Positions 12,273 to 23,672 of a stretch of 64,000 bases of DNA are shown in pieces. This DNA comes from Malachius bipustulatus (taxonomy: Eukaryota; Arthropoda; Insecta; Coleoptera; Melyridae). The stretch is taken from NCBI GenBank assembly GCA_910589415.1, contig OU342638.1:7728014-7792013 (forward strand). The letters run 5' to 3'. The notes beneath the pieces were generated by a model. The model was not told the DNA's origin. It saw nothing but the letters and a program-made list of their open reading frames with translations, and ran no database searches. The stretch's first letter is position 1; every line of letters begins with the position of its first letter. Made by a program: the position numbers and the translations under genes.

Positions 12273-12422
12273 TGTGTTTTTTTTTATTATTTCAATTTCA
12301 AGTCTGTTTTTGACAAGAGATGAAAATAAAATTAACATCATGGAAATTTTTAAACTTTCAGAAACTTGATTTTTTTAATTTAGTTAGCTTAGAAAGCTTA
12401 AAATTCTGGAAAATAATTTTTA

Positions 12423-12514
12423 TGGATAATGGTGGTGAAGAGATTTTATTTACGAATTTTCTTCAATATTGTCGATATGTGCATCGTCAACTCCTGGTTG
12501 CTATATAAACGCCA

Positions 12515-12573
<59 letters not shown>

Positions 12574-14184
12574 TGCTAATTTACAATCTACATAAACTTA
12601 CAATGTATTTAGTAAATGTTATGATGTTCGAGGTATCATCTGAGCTGGGCGCCATCCACTGATGGGTCTCCATTAGTTATTCAGTTAAGTCTTCAGGCCA
12701 CTGTCTCCTAAGTCTTCTGGTGGCTAGTGGTTGTCTATATAGTCGTGCAATTAGCTCATTGCTGTGATCGGTGTTTCGATGTTTGCTTTTTCTGGCTACT
12801 GATCTTGCAACATCATCTATGTATGGTAGGTTTAGATCGGTGTGTAGAGTGCGGTTGTTGACAAACCATGGCGCATTCGTTATAATTCGCAGCATCTTGG
12901 ATTGGAAACTTTGCAGAATTTTGGTATTTGATGGTTTACTGCACCCCCACAGCTCAATCCCGTATGTCCAAATTGGTTTGAGAATGGCTTTATATAACAG
13001 TAGTTTGTTCTCGATTGATAACTGGGAGTGACGTCCGATAAGCCAGTACATCTTTTTTGATTTTAGATTGAGCTGTTGTCGTTTCGCCTTGATGTGTGCA
13101 CGCCAATTCAGCTTTCCTAGATATACAACAAGCCTTCGATAAGGTATGGCATAGAGGACTCCTATACAAGATAAAGAAAACATTTCCAGACAGCATATAC
13201 CTCACACTCAAATCATACCTCAGCGACAGATTCTTTCAGGTGAAAGTGGAAGATTCTCTTTCTGATTATCGGCTAATAGGCTCAGGCGTTCCACAGGGCA
13301 GCGTCCTCGGACCGTACTTATACCTTCTGTTTACTGCCGATGTCCCAACAACTAACACGACCAAAATTGCAACATTTGCTGATGACACAGCAATATTATC
13401 ATCCGACACCAATCCAGTTAGAGCTTCCGAACAGCTACAAGACCATCTGAACCTACTAGAAAATTGGCTAGACGTATGGAGAATTAAGGTCAACAGTGCA
13501 AAATCCACTCAAATAACTTTCACGACAAAACGCATCGTCTGCCCGCAAGTCACCATCTACAATTATCCAATACCTATGAAATCGGAGGTAAAATATATAA
13601 ACGCCACATGAGTGAAAAGAAAGACAAGAAATACAAAACATTAGTTGAGTTTAGGTCGGATGTCGCCGATGGCTTGTTGAATGCAGGAAAAGAAAACTTA
13701 CGTAGGCGAGGAAGACCGTTATCAGCTATGCCAACACCACGACAAACACCGCCACCAAACAAACGTGCAAAAGTTCCACTTCCAGTAAATGATGTTTGCT
13801 ATGATAGACTTGAACATTTTCCTATTCATATTGAACCAAAACAGAGATGTAGGCTGTGTATTGAACACTATCCAAGGACAAAAACTGTTTCAGAGATTTT
13901 CATTTTAAGATTTAACATCACACATTGTATTACTTAAGTTTTCATCATGTATTTTTCAAAAATTTAATTAAATATAAATAATTATAATTTCAGTTTACAA
14001 TTTTGTGTAAATGCATCTGATCATCCCACTGTTGCCATATGGCATCATTATATTAAAGACTAAAAAAAACAATTTTAATTTTTTTAAAGTGATTTGACCT
14101 TTAGGAGCATATTTATTTTTAACCATAAATGAAATATTTACATTTTTTTGAAAAAATATAGTAAATTGGGCTGGAAAGGGTTAA
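12423..14184 (+). pseudogene. piggyBac-like transposase C-terminus and 3' end (copy 2)
   Basis: The left part, 12423-12517, encodes RFYLRIFFNIVDMCIVNSW (the R-F-f-iD-NS motif of piggyBac). The ORF resumes in the same frame at 13610 with a basic tail, ending in a Cys-rich stretch (RCRLCIEHY, about 13848-13875). The element end is GGGCTGGAAAGGG followed by TTAA at 14181-14184, as expected for a piggyBac 3' terminus. The N-terminal two thirds are missing. The gap between the two parts is exactly the twin-primed LINE insertion. Confidence 0.8.
12518..13594 (-). mobile_element. Twin-primed (5'-inverted) jockey-type LINE insertion
   Basis: The insertion is bounded by the duplication ATATAAACGCCACAT (12503-12517 and 13595-13609). 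A poly(T) run of about 47 nt (12517-12563) is the tail of a minus-strand LINE. From 12677 to about 13112 the minus strand encodes the C-terminal end of ORF2 (LNWRAHIKAKRQQL onward to RRLRRQWPEDL). From about 13114 the plus strand encodes the preceding part of the same RT: FLDIQQAFDKVWH (motif A), GSGVPQGSVLGP (motif B), ATFADDTAI (motif C), ending at KSEVKY. The two pieces are consecutive in the protein but head to head in the DNA, which is the signature of twin priming. Confidence 0.9.
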
Positions 14185-14335
14185 CCCTTTTTTTAAATTT
14201 TTACTAATGTAATATTTTAGAATTTTCATGTAATTAGTCCACTTAACCGGTTCGTTAGAGAACCTTTGAGTCTTCAACTCCCAAAACGCCGATCCTGTTC
14301 ACTTGGAACAGGATTTTTTAAATTTTATTTTTTAT

Positions 14336-14655
14336 GTTTTTTTGTCACGTGTATGTAAGAGATTAACAATTTTTACACCTGGTTAATACTCTTTTTGTCT
14401 TCGTTTCATTTCTCATGATACTACGGATTTTGTTCAGCTGACAAGTGAGTACTTAACCATCAATATTTTATACTCTTGATTCTATTTATTACATCTAACA
14501 CCGATGCTTACTATCACCAAATAAGAGTATTCCATTTACATTCACCGTTTATCACACTTTTCATCTCTCCTGAAGATGGGTTCATAGCCCGAAACCGGAC
14601 GACAGACTTTTCGATTATATTAAATTATACTCATTGACCAAACTGTGTTTTATTG
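14336..14655 (+). repeat. Penelope-type terminal repeat with degenerate hammerhead
   Basis: Reverse-complement partner of 8598-8955. It contains CTCTCCTGAAGATGGG, then CCCGAAACCGGACGACAG at about 14566-14608. Compared with the left copy, stem I and the GUC cleavage triplet are altered (GAC), so the hammerhead motif is probably dead here. Confidence 0.6.
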
Positions 14656-14833
14656 GAACTATTCACTCTGGCTTTTTGCAAGACAAAAACCGCTTTCTGG
14701 AACTTAAATAACCTGTAGCTATATCATTATTTTTTTTTACTTGGTGTAGGTATATAACAAATTGCTTTACTTGTGTTTTGTCTCCTTCACTTCAAAATGA
14801 ACTGGGATATTTGTCATAAAACTTTTACTTTAC

Positions 14834-17800
14834 GTGGGCATTTACTCCATTTTTCCATATACCATTCAAAAACAGCATTACTTCCATATGGTGTCTTTAA
14901 AAACATATATGCTTACTCATGATGAATTAATTGATAATGCTGGTGCTTCTACTTCTAATGCCATCCAGTCGGTTAATTTTATAGATAATTGTACAACCAC
15001 AAGTGTTAGATCTGTGAATGAGTGTACCGGGTGGTCCATCACTTATGTCCACCCCCTAATTAGGGCTTAATTTTAAAGATAAAAAATTGAAACTTTCAGG
15101 ATTTGTGTACTTGATATAGGACCACGGAATGGCATAATCAGTTTAATTAAAAAAAAATTAGTTTGGGCGCCAGCGATAAAAAACTGTAATATGGTGGTAA
15201 ATTGTCGAAAAAAAAATCGGGTTTTTTCAATACATAGGTAGAAATCGATTAATAAAATCAAAATCGCTTGAAAAAATGTGAAAAAACTAATTATAAGGCT
15301 TTAATTAAATAAAATCTAATTATATAGCAATGACAGGTAGAGATTTGATTTACAGATAGGTAGGTAATCAAGGTATATGTGAGATATTATTCATCAACTA
15401 GGTAATTCTGCCGACAACCTAATACTATTTAATTATTTTGTTTATTAATCTCTTAACAATTAATTGTAAATCAAATATGAATAAATGTATCACCTAAAGC
15501 AAATATCCACCTCCAAAATTGAGGATAATTTTATAGGTAAAAAAAATGAAACTTTGAGGATTTGTGTATTTGATATAGGACCACGGAATGGCTTGATCAG
15601 TTTAATTTTTTTTTGTTCGGGCAACAGTGATAAAAATGCAATTTTATAGTAAAGTGGCAAAAAAATCCAATTTTTCGCATACATCGGTATAGAAATAGAT
15701 TAATAATATCAAAATGTATAAAATCGTATTTAAGCATAAAAGATCAGCAGAAATTTGTTAAAGATCCAGCAGGCCCAAGGGGGTTTAAATATTCTTAGAA
15801 TGAAAATTTTTCTTGTGAGTTGTTGGGCAATGAGTAGTGTAATATTATTATAATCCACAATTTACAATCTGTTTAACCGGACTGGTCGTAAATAATGAAC
15901 TATTAAAACTATTTCTTCCGCATTATTCTGTTCTCCATAGGCCTTATTTCTCTAAATTTCAAGTTTCTTTTTCTACCTTAATCCAACTTTAGAAGGACAA
16001 TGAAAATAGATGACGGTTGATTGGTAAGAAATATTTAAATTATGCAGCCTGGAAATCATACCGTACCTAAAAGGATTTAAAAAATCTATTTAAGTGGAAG
16101 GTTTCCTTCTGGAATTCACTAATAGGTTTATTCCTGGAATTCCCTAATACCAAACTTAAGTATTGTGGACATTTCTTGCCCATAACATGCGTAGCAGAAT
16201 GCCTTTCAGGAGTTTATGTTGTTTGTAGGTAGGTACCTACTTACTATTATTGTCCCAGTTTATTTGAAACTAGAAAGGTCTGGTATGAATCTAAACCTTT
16301 CAGCTTTGTGTTTAATAATTGTCAAATTATCGTGCGTAATCCGGGTGTTGTTAAAGTGTTTTGGGGAAGTGCTTTGAAGGAAGTCAAAGAACCCAATAAT
16401 TATTTGATTTTATTATAAAACTTTACACTTAAATTATTTTAATAATAATTATGTAGGGCTGTTTTTCTTTGGTAAGTTTCACAAATCCTCAAAGTTTCAT
16501 TTTTTTATCTATAAATTACCCTCAATTTAGGAGGTGGATATCTGCTTTAGGTGAAACATTTATTCATATTTTATTTATAATTGTTAAGAGATTAATAAAC
16601 AAAATAATTAAATAGTATTAGGTTGTCGGCAGAATTACCTAGTTGATGAATAATATCTCACATATATCTTGATTATACCTACCTATCTGTAATTCTGTAA
16701 TGTTTTATGATTATCATAATAGATGTCCATAAAATCACGGTAATGTAATATTACATAAGTTAAAGGATAAGAGTCTATAAATTTGAAATTATTATATTTA
16801 TTTTGGCTTTTTTATAATCACCTTTTTCATGACTCCATAAGACGACACTGTCCAATGCATGTTCAGTGTGCAGGAGAGCCGTCTTTCTATTTATTTAGGC
16901 CTTATTTACTTTGTCATACAAGTTTATTGCACCTACCGTTTTCAGTTTATATTGATCACCGTATATTGCACATCATAAATCAGTATTCTACCTGTCATTG
17001 CTATATAATTATATTTTATTTAATTAAAGCCTTATAATTAGTTTTTTCACATTTCTTTAAAGCGATTTTGATTATATTAATCGATTTCTATCTATGTATT
17101 GAAAAAAATCGATTTTTTTTTCGACAATTTACCACCATATTAGAGTTTTTTATCGCTGGCGCCCAAACTAATTTTTTTTAAATTAAACTGATTATGCCAT
17201 TCCGTGGTCCTATATCAAGTACCTACACAAATCCTGAAAGTTTCAATTTTTTATATTTAAAATTAAGCCCTAATTAGGGGGTGGACATAAGTGATGGACC
17301 ACCCGGTACACCAGAAGTTCCTTTCCATGAAATGGAGTGTGATTTAAGTGATAGTGAAACTGAATTGGATGTAAGTGATATTACACAAAAGTCTACTATG
17401 GTCAACAAGAATTGTAAGCGAATATTAATTAATAAAGAAATAACCATGTCTTATATGTACCAATGCGTGCAGTATTGAAAAACTTGTTTGAGATACCGGG
17501 ATTTTTAAAATCATTAAAAAATTATGTGAGTGAATTGAATAATGAAGAAGATAATCTTGTCAAATTTTATTCAAGACACTTGCTGGAAAAATAAATTGCA
17601 GTATTTCTCAGCAGACAAAAATGTTTATCCTCTTTTTATATATTATGATGATTTCGAAACTTCTAATCCTTTAGGTTCACATTCCGGCATTACCAACTTA
17701 GGAGGTGTATACTTTACCATTCCCTGTCTGCCACCATATATGCAATCCAAATTATGTCACATATATGTGACATTTCTGTTTAAAAGCAGTTATCTTAAAC

Positions 17801-18261
17801 TTTTTGGAAATCAAGCTGTTTTCAAAGTATTAATAATTGATGAAATTACTTGTTTGAGGGAAATAGGAATTGTAATTAACGTAGACTGTTTATTTCGATT
17901 TGGATCTGATATTAGGTGATAATCTTGGGTTTAATAGCATTTTGGGTTTAATAGAAAGTTTTTCTGGAGGATATTGCTACAGATTTTGCAAAGTGTCAAA
18001 AGAAAGTAGAGGTACAGCTTGTACTGAGGTCCAAAGTTCTTTACGAAATGTAGTAAATTATTCTCAAGATTGTATGCTGCAAGACATGTCTACTACCTGT
18101 GTTTGGAACACTTTACAATCGATTTATATTCATTGAAATTAATAAAAGAATTAACATTTTTTGATACCCAAGTTTCATTTAAAATTGCTATGTCCATATC
18201 AATTTTTTTGATAATTATTTCCATTTATTGTTGTTTCTTAGTTAATTTTGAAATTGAGTAA
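14834..18261 (+). pseudogene. Transposon-associated protein with NPLGSHSG and GDNLG motifs, decayed
   Basis: The left part (14834-15026) ends within an acidic linker (TSVRSVNEC); the right part resumes at 17309 (PEVPFHEMECDLSDSE). The two read continuously once the inserted foldback element is skipped. Further right, in shifting frames, come YYDDFETSNPLGSHSGITNL (about 17640-17697), a GNQAVF block, and GDNLGFNSILGLIESFSG, then YCYRFCK (about 17907-17990). This motif series belongs to a repeated arthropod protein family of unclear transposon type. Multiple frame changes make this copy a pseudogene. Confidence 0.55.
15027..17306. repeat. Large foldback element, 2.3 kb, with very long inverted arms
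   Basis: The termini CCGGGTGGTCCATCACTTAT and their exact reverse complement are flanked by TA (15025-15026 and 17307-17308). Inverted similarity continues inward through CCACCCCCTAATTAGGGC and GACCACGGAATGGC. It reaches a second nested inverted pair near 15495-15580 and 16480-16555 (CACCTCC-AAATTGAGG). The loop is AT-rich with no gene I can support. The arms are several hundred bp, far longer than ordinary MITE termini. Confidence 0.8.
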
Positions 18262-18389
18262 CTTTAACGTCCTTTGGATGATTATTTTTCTAACTATAAT
18301 TATTACTCTTTATGTCTTTGAAAATAATCTCTGCAAGTCATCTTCTGATTGAATTTTCTTTATGTCAGAATTCTGTTTTTCTAATGTTG

Positions 18390-18625
18390 ATAATTTCATT
18401 TTAAACCCATAAATACTTATTATTTTTCTCTCGTCGTATTTGTTTTACTTTCCATAATGGTTGTTTTTTGGTCGATGTTAGGTGTTCATTTATAAAAATT
18501 TGCTTCTTATAATTTGTGTAACCAATAATTTCATCTGCATAAATACTTCTATTTTTTCTATTCTTTAAAATTTCTAATTTACTATGCAAATGTGAGAAGG
18601 ATGCAACAATTGGGTTTGATAATAG
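18390..18625 (-). pseudogene. LINE ORF1 fragment (downstream part)
   Basis: The minus strand encodes NPIVASF...HSKLEILKNRKN, then FINEHLTSTKK and ending KNNKYLWV, the C-terminal pattern of CR1/L2-type ORF1 proteins (single-strand nucleic-acid-binding chaperones). It stops at the TTA that borders the recombinase-bearing composite element, and its upstream part appears on the far side of that element. Confidence 0.6.
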
Positions 18626-18789
18626 TTATTTTCATTCTCCCCTTTACGAAAGTGTAACTTTCTGTCTTGATAAGACAACCGAAAGCGAAAGTAAAACATC
18701 CTAGGTGATAGGTTGCTAGGTGGTTGCTAGCTATGAAAAACTTTCGTGCCCTGGACAATAAAGTAGAAAAATGTCAGTTTGATTAACGT

Positions 18790-19837
18790 TTATTTACATG
18801 GAAAATTAAATGTAAAACTACAATTATTGTATGTTCCAGAAAGATTTACTGGCAATTGTTCCACGAATTGCCGCTGATTGAGTTGGACAGCAGTCGAAGT
18901 GTTTACTGTTCTGTCGATTTCCATATCATCGTGCTCATTAAATTCTGCTTCTTTAATTATTTTTCTTTCCTGAATATGTATTGATTTTTTGGGCATAATT
19001 TTATTAGCAACATCAGTTTTATGGCTAATTGAGTCTGCGATATATCCTTCCGCCACCGATGACGACTTCCACCCCCCATGTCTTTTCATATCTAAAATAT
19101 CCACACCCGGGGCATTTGCTAATAATGTAGTAGACGTCCTTCGAAACGAGTGGCCGGTGTATTGACTTTGGTTAGGAATTTTAAGAAATGTAGCAATTTC
19201 ACAAGGAATTTTCGAGATTGTATGTTTCCCAACTACCTGGTTTACACATCTGCCACGCTCATACCGATAAAAGAAGCGTTCATCTACAGCTTTTTTCGGT
19301 CGGAGTTGCATATAACGATGAACAAATGTCATCCAATCTCCTGTTACTACAAATCTCCTTGGCACGTTGTTTTTTTTAGTGAGGATCTCCACCAAAATGA
19401 CACAATTTTTAGTTTCCACATTCTTCGTTTTTAGATTATACAGTTCGTCAGTTCGGCATGCTCCAGCTAGCCCAAAAATAGCTACAACTTTTTTCATTAG
19501 ATATATTTCGTCGGGAGCTTCTGATATAAACTTTGAGATTTCATCCTTTGTAAATACTTGAGACTTACGAGGCTGATATCCATAATTTTTTCTTTTTATA
19601 AATGCCTTTAGGCGGTCAAATTTTGAAATGTCTTGATTTTTATTAATAGAAATAGTTAACTTCAACATGGAGTATTCTGACCATAATGTAGCAGCAGACA
19701 GTGTCTTTGGTTTTTCTGAGAAAAACGCCAGTAAAACATCTTCAGTTATTGTAGTAGCATCATTTATTGCACACCATTTATTAAAATTTTCATAAGTTTG
19801 AATGTACCGGTCTTTAGATTTGTCCGGCAACAAACTT
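18790..19837 (-). CDS. Crypton-like tyrosine recombinase
   Basis: The reading frame opens at a splice acceptor (TTTCATGCAG, read on the minus strand, at about 19838) and runs about 347 codons to a stop at 18790; no ATG is obvious, so an upstream exon is expected beyond the Ty3 insertion. An N-terminal SAM-like core-binding region (YENFNKWC...LSAATLWSEYSMLK) precedes the catalytic domain. Catalytic residues are all visible: Arg in GACRTDEL, His-x-x-Arg in GHSFRRTS, the HGGW box, and Tyr in AEGYIAD. The C-terminal tail of about 70 residues is acidic then hydrophobic. Such enzymes cut and rejoin DNA through a phosphotyrosine. The catalytic frame has no stops, so the copy is young or maintained. 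Crypton-like is the best fit; a DIRS/Ngaro recombinase is less likely because no DIRS-type RT is present. Confidence 0.82.
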
Positions 19838-19853
19838 CTGCATGAAAAAAAAA

Positions 19854-20094
19854 TGTAATGTATTTAATTTGTTCTTATTTGGAATTTATTATTATTAATA
19901 CAGGAATAGATTGTTACAGTTTATTTTATTAATGAGTTTTCTCCAACGCCATTTTCTTTCAATGTCGTGGTCTATATGGGTTGCTAGCTTCATTCCGCTC
20001 GCAGTGACGTGGTGATGTATCTGCCATGCAGAACACGTCAATGTCTTATTGACACTCACAGTCAACGTGACGTGACCGTGCCTAATACACTACA
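19854..20094 (-). repeat. 3' LTR of Ty3 element 1
   Basis: 241 bp. On the minus strand it begins TGTAGTGTATTAGGC and ends CATTACA, giving TG...CA ends. It matches the other LTR at 23210-23450 except for about two adjacent differences (AA versus CC) near one end, which implies a recent insertion or gene conversion. Confidence 0.9.
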
Positions 20095-20108
20095 CGCCCC
20101 TCTTTATA
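20095..20108 (-). other. Polypurine tract of Ty3 element 1
   Basis: Read on the minus strand the bases directly before the 3' LTR are TAAAGAGGGGCG, a purine-rich primer site for plus-strand DNA synthesis. Confidence 0.65.
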
Positions 20109-20232
20109 AAAAACATAAAATATTAATATTCTTAAAATAAAATTACAAAAGCAAATTACTATTCTAGGTACTACTTCAACTGAACCAATACAAATAGTTT
20201 AGTAGATCACTAAATAAAAAGAAAAACAATAA

Positions 20233-23085
20233 TTACTCAAATTTTTTGGGGGCTTTAAATACCCTGCCTAACCTGGTTGTGACAATATTATTGCGATTGT
20301 TCTCAACACTCTCACTTCCACCAGGTAGATCTTCTTTCTTACTCTCGCGGACTGCTTCTTCAGGTTGGTCAGGTTGGTTTACTTTTGGTAAAGACAATCT
20401 CATTGGTCGCAATGATTGTCTGTTTCGTCGATACTCCGCCTCACCAATTTGAACATTGAAATCATTGGGACCAGATGACCCCACAACTGTTCCAGGCCTC
20501 CAACGACGAATTCCCTCTTGTACTAGAACGGATTCACCTGGTTCCAGCTGTGGTAATTTCTTAGTGGACACATCAAAGTACTCTTTTTGCTTCGCTTGAA
20601 GCAATCTGAGTCTTTCTCGCACTCCCTTTATTGAAAATTTTGGTTGCAAAAGTTGCGAGTTAATTGGGAATGTAGTTCTTAATCTTCGGCCCATTAGAAG
20701 GTCACATGGAGCAGGGAGACTTTGTTTGGGGGTGATATTGTAATTAAGTATTGCCAGAAAAGGATCACTATTATCTTGTATACTTTTGGTTAATAATCCC
20801 TTGACGGTTTGGATAGTTCGCTCAACCATGCCATTTGAGCGAGAATGGTGAGGACTTGATGTTGTTAGTTTTATGTCATAATTTCTTGCAAAATTTTGAT
20901 AGTCCGTTGAATTGAAAGGTGGTCCATTATCAGAGAAGATCTCTTGTGGTATTCCATTAATGATGAAAATGTTTTTCAATGTAGAAATGACAGACTGACT
21001 AGTTTTGCTATACATTTTATGGACTATTGCAAATTTACTAAGATAGTCCACTATAACCAAAAAATCTTGATTTCCCATAGCTTTGAAGTCAATTCCTATT
21101 TTCTGCCATGGTAATTCTGGAATATCATGTGGGTGTAATGGTTCTTGCTGATTGGATTGATAGTACATTTGACAAATCTGACAAGACAGAATCATTTTTT
21201 CAATGTCTGCTGACCAGCCTGGATAGTAAATTGATTCTCCAGCAAGTTTTTTACATGATACAACACCTTGATGATATTTATGAATTAAATTGAGAAACTC
21301 TGATCGTAGACTTTCAGGTAGGATTAATCGTTTGTTATAAAATAATACGTTCTGATGTAAAAATATTTCGTTTCTTATGGACCAGAATTTTTTAATTTCA
21401 GGCGGGACAGTATTCTTATGCCGTGGCCAACCATTAAGCACATAATATTTAATTTTCTGAAGAGTTGGATCATTGTCTATAGCAAGATGAATTTTTTGTT
21501 CAGTTTCTGGACGAACAGCAATAATTGAAAACACTTTTAGATTAGAGTCCAAGTAGTCCGTATTAATTTCTTGTTTATTTGGTTCACGACTGAGCGTGTC
21601 AGGCACTTGAAGTTGTTTACCAGGTACGAAGGTTAAAGTAAACCTGTACTTTAAAAGTTTTATAGCTAACCGTTGAATGCGGGGTGACATTTCATCAAGC
21701 GATTTTTTAAGCAGGCCTAACAAAGGACGATGATCACTTTCAATTTTAAAACCATCTAGTCCGAATAAATAATAATTAAATCTTTCACAGCCAAAGACAA
21801 GAGCTAATAGTTCCTTTTCAATGTGGTTGTACCGTTGCTGTGTAGGAGTTAAGGAAACACTAGCAAATTCAATGGGTCGATTGTCTTGCCAAATGACTGC
21901 GCCTAGCCCAAAAGGACTTGCGTCCACCGACAAAGTTACTACCTTTTTGGGATCAAAGTACGACAACGTTGTCGCAGAGGTAACTAGGTCCTTTAACCGG
22001 TTGAATGATTTTTCTTCGATTGCCGACCACTGCCACTCAACACTATTACTAAGTAATTTCCTCAATATACACGTTTCACTCGATAAGTTCGGAATGAATT
22101 TGGATAGGTACACAATCATTCCGAGAAACCTTTGTAAGTCTTTTTTATTTTTAGGTGATTGCATTTCTCTTATAGCACTGGTTTTTGCTTCGTCTGGGGA
22201 GATACCCTCATCACTAATCACATGTCCCAAAAATCGAATTTTGTTCACACAAATTTTAGATTTCTCCCGATTTAAGGTTAAACCGCTGTCTTTGATTCTT
22301 TGTAGCACACAGGTGAGATTTTTGTTATGTTCCTCGATGGTTTTTCCAAATACTAGTATGTCATCGAAATATAATATAACACCCTGCTGATCTCCTAGAA
22401 TTTCAGATATACACCTTTGGAAAATTTCCGGGGCACACGACACTCCATATGGTAATCTTAGGTATCGATATCTTCCAAAACAAGTAGTTATGGTGCATAG
22501 CAATGAGCTTTCGTAAGTTAAGGGTAGCTGTAAAAACGCTGACGAGGCATTTAAGACTCTTGCAGTTAAGACACTTGCTTCCATTGACCGGCAAATATTT
22601 ATTGCTTCATTTAATTCGAGATCAGCGTTCTGCAGAAGATGCTCTTGAATCCTAGCATCCCGTACACCTAAGACAATTCTGTCACGTATTAAGATGTCTT
22701 TTTCCTTGAATTCGCAAGATGAGGCCAGTTCTCGAAGAGCGGTAATAAATTCGTCAATTGATTCACCCGTTAGCTGCTCACGTTTAAAGAACTTGAAATG
22801 TTCGTAAACTAAATTTTTCCTTGGATTACAATACTTGTCGAATTTTCCGATTATTACCGCCAATTTCTCTTTGTTCTCTGTTTCCGCATATTCAAAAGTA
22901 TTATACACTTTAATGCCTTCATCGCCGAGTAGATTCAGAAGTATGGCGATTTTCACCGGGTCCTTCTTTTCATTTTTTCCACTTGCGAGAAGATATAGTT
23001 CAAACTTCTGTTTCCACAGCTTCCAATTATTGGGGAGATCTCCCTTGAAACTAAGATGATCCGGTGTTCTACTTTGGTCTGACAT
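20233..23085 (-). CDS. Ty3/gypsy Gag-RT-RNase H-integrase ORF with in-frame internal deletion
   Basis: One open frame of 950 codons starts at ATG 23085 (MSDQSRTPDHLSF). Residues 1-170 are retrotransposon Gag (WKLWKQKFELYL, FKFFKREQLTGESIDEFITALREL). The sequence then jumps into RT at LNASSAFLQLPL, so the zinc knuckle, the protease and the RT N-terminus are absent, and the motif A Asp is Asn. After the jump come the TCFGRYRYLRLPYG block and YFDDILVFG (motif C). RNase H follows (SVDASPFGLGA, HIEKELLALVF), then integrase: an HHCC zinc module (HKYHQG...CQIC) and catalytic D, D, E in IDFKAMG, SDNGPPF and NGMVER. The tail is a GPY/F-like SH3 region (RRWRPGTVVG). It is intact as an ORF, yet cannot supply protease or full RT. 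Confidence 0.9.
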   Translation of the reverse strand: MSDQSRTPDHLSFKGDLPNNWKLWKQKFELYLLASGKNEKKDPVKIAILLNLLGDEGIKVYNTFEYAETENKEKLAVIIGKFDKYCNPRKNLVYEHFKFFKREQLTGESIDEFITALRELASSCEFKEKDILIRDRIVLGVRDARIQEHLLQNADLELNEAINICRSMEASVLTARVLNASSAFLQLPLTYESSLLCTITTCFGRYRYLRLPYGVSCAPEIFQRCISEILGDQQGVILYFDDILVFGKTIEEHNKNLTCVLQRIKDSGLTLNREKSKICVNKIRFLGHVISDEGISPDEAKTSAIREMQSPKNKKDLQRFLGMIVYLSKFIPNLSSETCILRKLLSNSVEWQWSAIEEKSFNRLKDLVTSATTLSYFDPKKVVTLSVDASPFGLGAVIWQDNRPIEFASVSLTPTQQRYNHIEKELLALVFGCERFNYYLFGLDGFKIESDHRPLLGLLKKSLDEMSPRIQRLAIKLLKYRFTLTFVPGKQLQVPDTLSREPNKQEINTDYLDSNLKVFSIIAVRPETEQKIHLAIDNDPTLQKIKYYVLNGWPRHKNTVPPEIKKFWSIRNEIFLHQNVLFYNKRLILPESLRSEFLNLIHKYHQGVVSCKKLAGESIYYPGWSADIEKMILSCQICQMYYQSNQQEPLHPHDIPELPWQKIGIDFKAMGNQDFLVIVDYLSKFAIVHKMYSKTSQSVISTLKNIFIINGIPQEIFSDNGPPFNSTDYQNFARNYDIKLTTSSPHHSRSNGMVERTIQTVKGLLTKSIQDNSDPFLAILNYNITPKQSLPAPCDLLMGRRLRTTFPINSQLLQPKFSIKGVRERLRLLQAKQKEYFDVSTKKLPQLEPGESVLVQEGIRRWRPGTVVGSSGPNDFNVQIGEAEYRRNRQSLRPMRLSLPKVNQPDQPEEAVRESKKEDLPGGSESVENNRNNIVTTRLGRVFKAPKKFE

Positions 23086-23189
23086 AATTTACTTATTTGC
23101 ACAACTAGAGTGTCCTAATTTAGCAAAGAAAATTTGGATTAGCGATTCGATATCCGATACACAATAGGCACATTCCAATCTAACCTGCA

Positions 23190-23209
23190 CGCGTTTACCG
23201 CTGTCACCA
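23190..23209 (-). other. Primer-binding site of Ty3 element 1
   Basis: On the minus strand, TGGTGACAGCGGTAAACGCG begins directly after the 5' LTR. A TGG start complementary to a tRNA CCA end is the expected first-strand primer site. Confidence 0.7.
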
Positions 23210-23450
23210 TGTAATGTATTTCCTTTGTTCTTATTTGGAATTTATTATTATTAATACAGGAATAGATTGTTACAGTTTATTTTATTAATGAGTTTTCTCC
23301 AACGCCATTTTCTTTCAATGTCGTGGTCTATATGGGTTGCTAGCTTCATTCCGCTCGCAGTGACGTGGTGATGTATCTGCCATGCAGAACACGTCAATGT
23401 CTTATTGACACTCACAGTCAACGTGACGTGACCGTGCCTAATACACTACA
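23210..23450 (-). repeat. 5' LTR of Ty3 element 1
   Basis: 241 bp, nearly identical to 19854-20094. I see no matching 4-6 bp target duplication outside the LTR pair (A-run on one side, CTGTA on the other). Confidence 0.9.
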
Positions 23451-23672
23451 CTGTATTTGCAGCTTCTTGAATTGAATTCACTTTGAATTAAACTACGATT
23501 AAATACAGAAGTTTAAACTTGACAGTGTCATAAATTAATAACTTGAAACTATCGTTACTATGGTAATGTTAAAAACATGGCACCTTATAATAATTCCATT
23601 GTTATCACTGAATCGTATTATTTTACTCATTTCTTCTTAATCCGTGGTTCAATGGCAAGGGGAGAATGAAAA

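Noticed and set aside
17281..17306. Start codon candidate at the left edge of the right gene part (MDISDGPPGTPE)
   Set aside because: These codons lie in the terminal inverted repeat of the foldback element, not in the gene.
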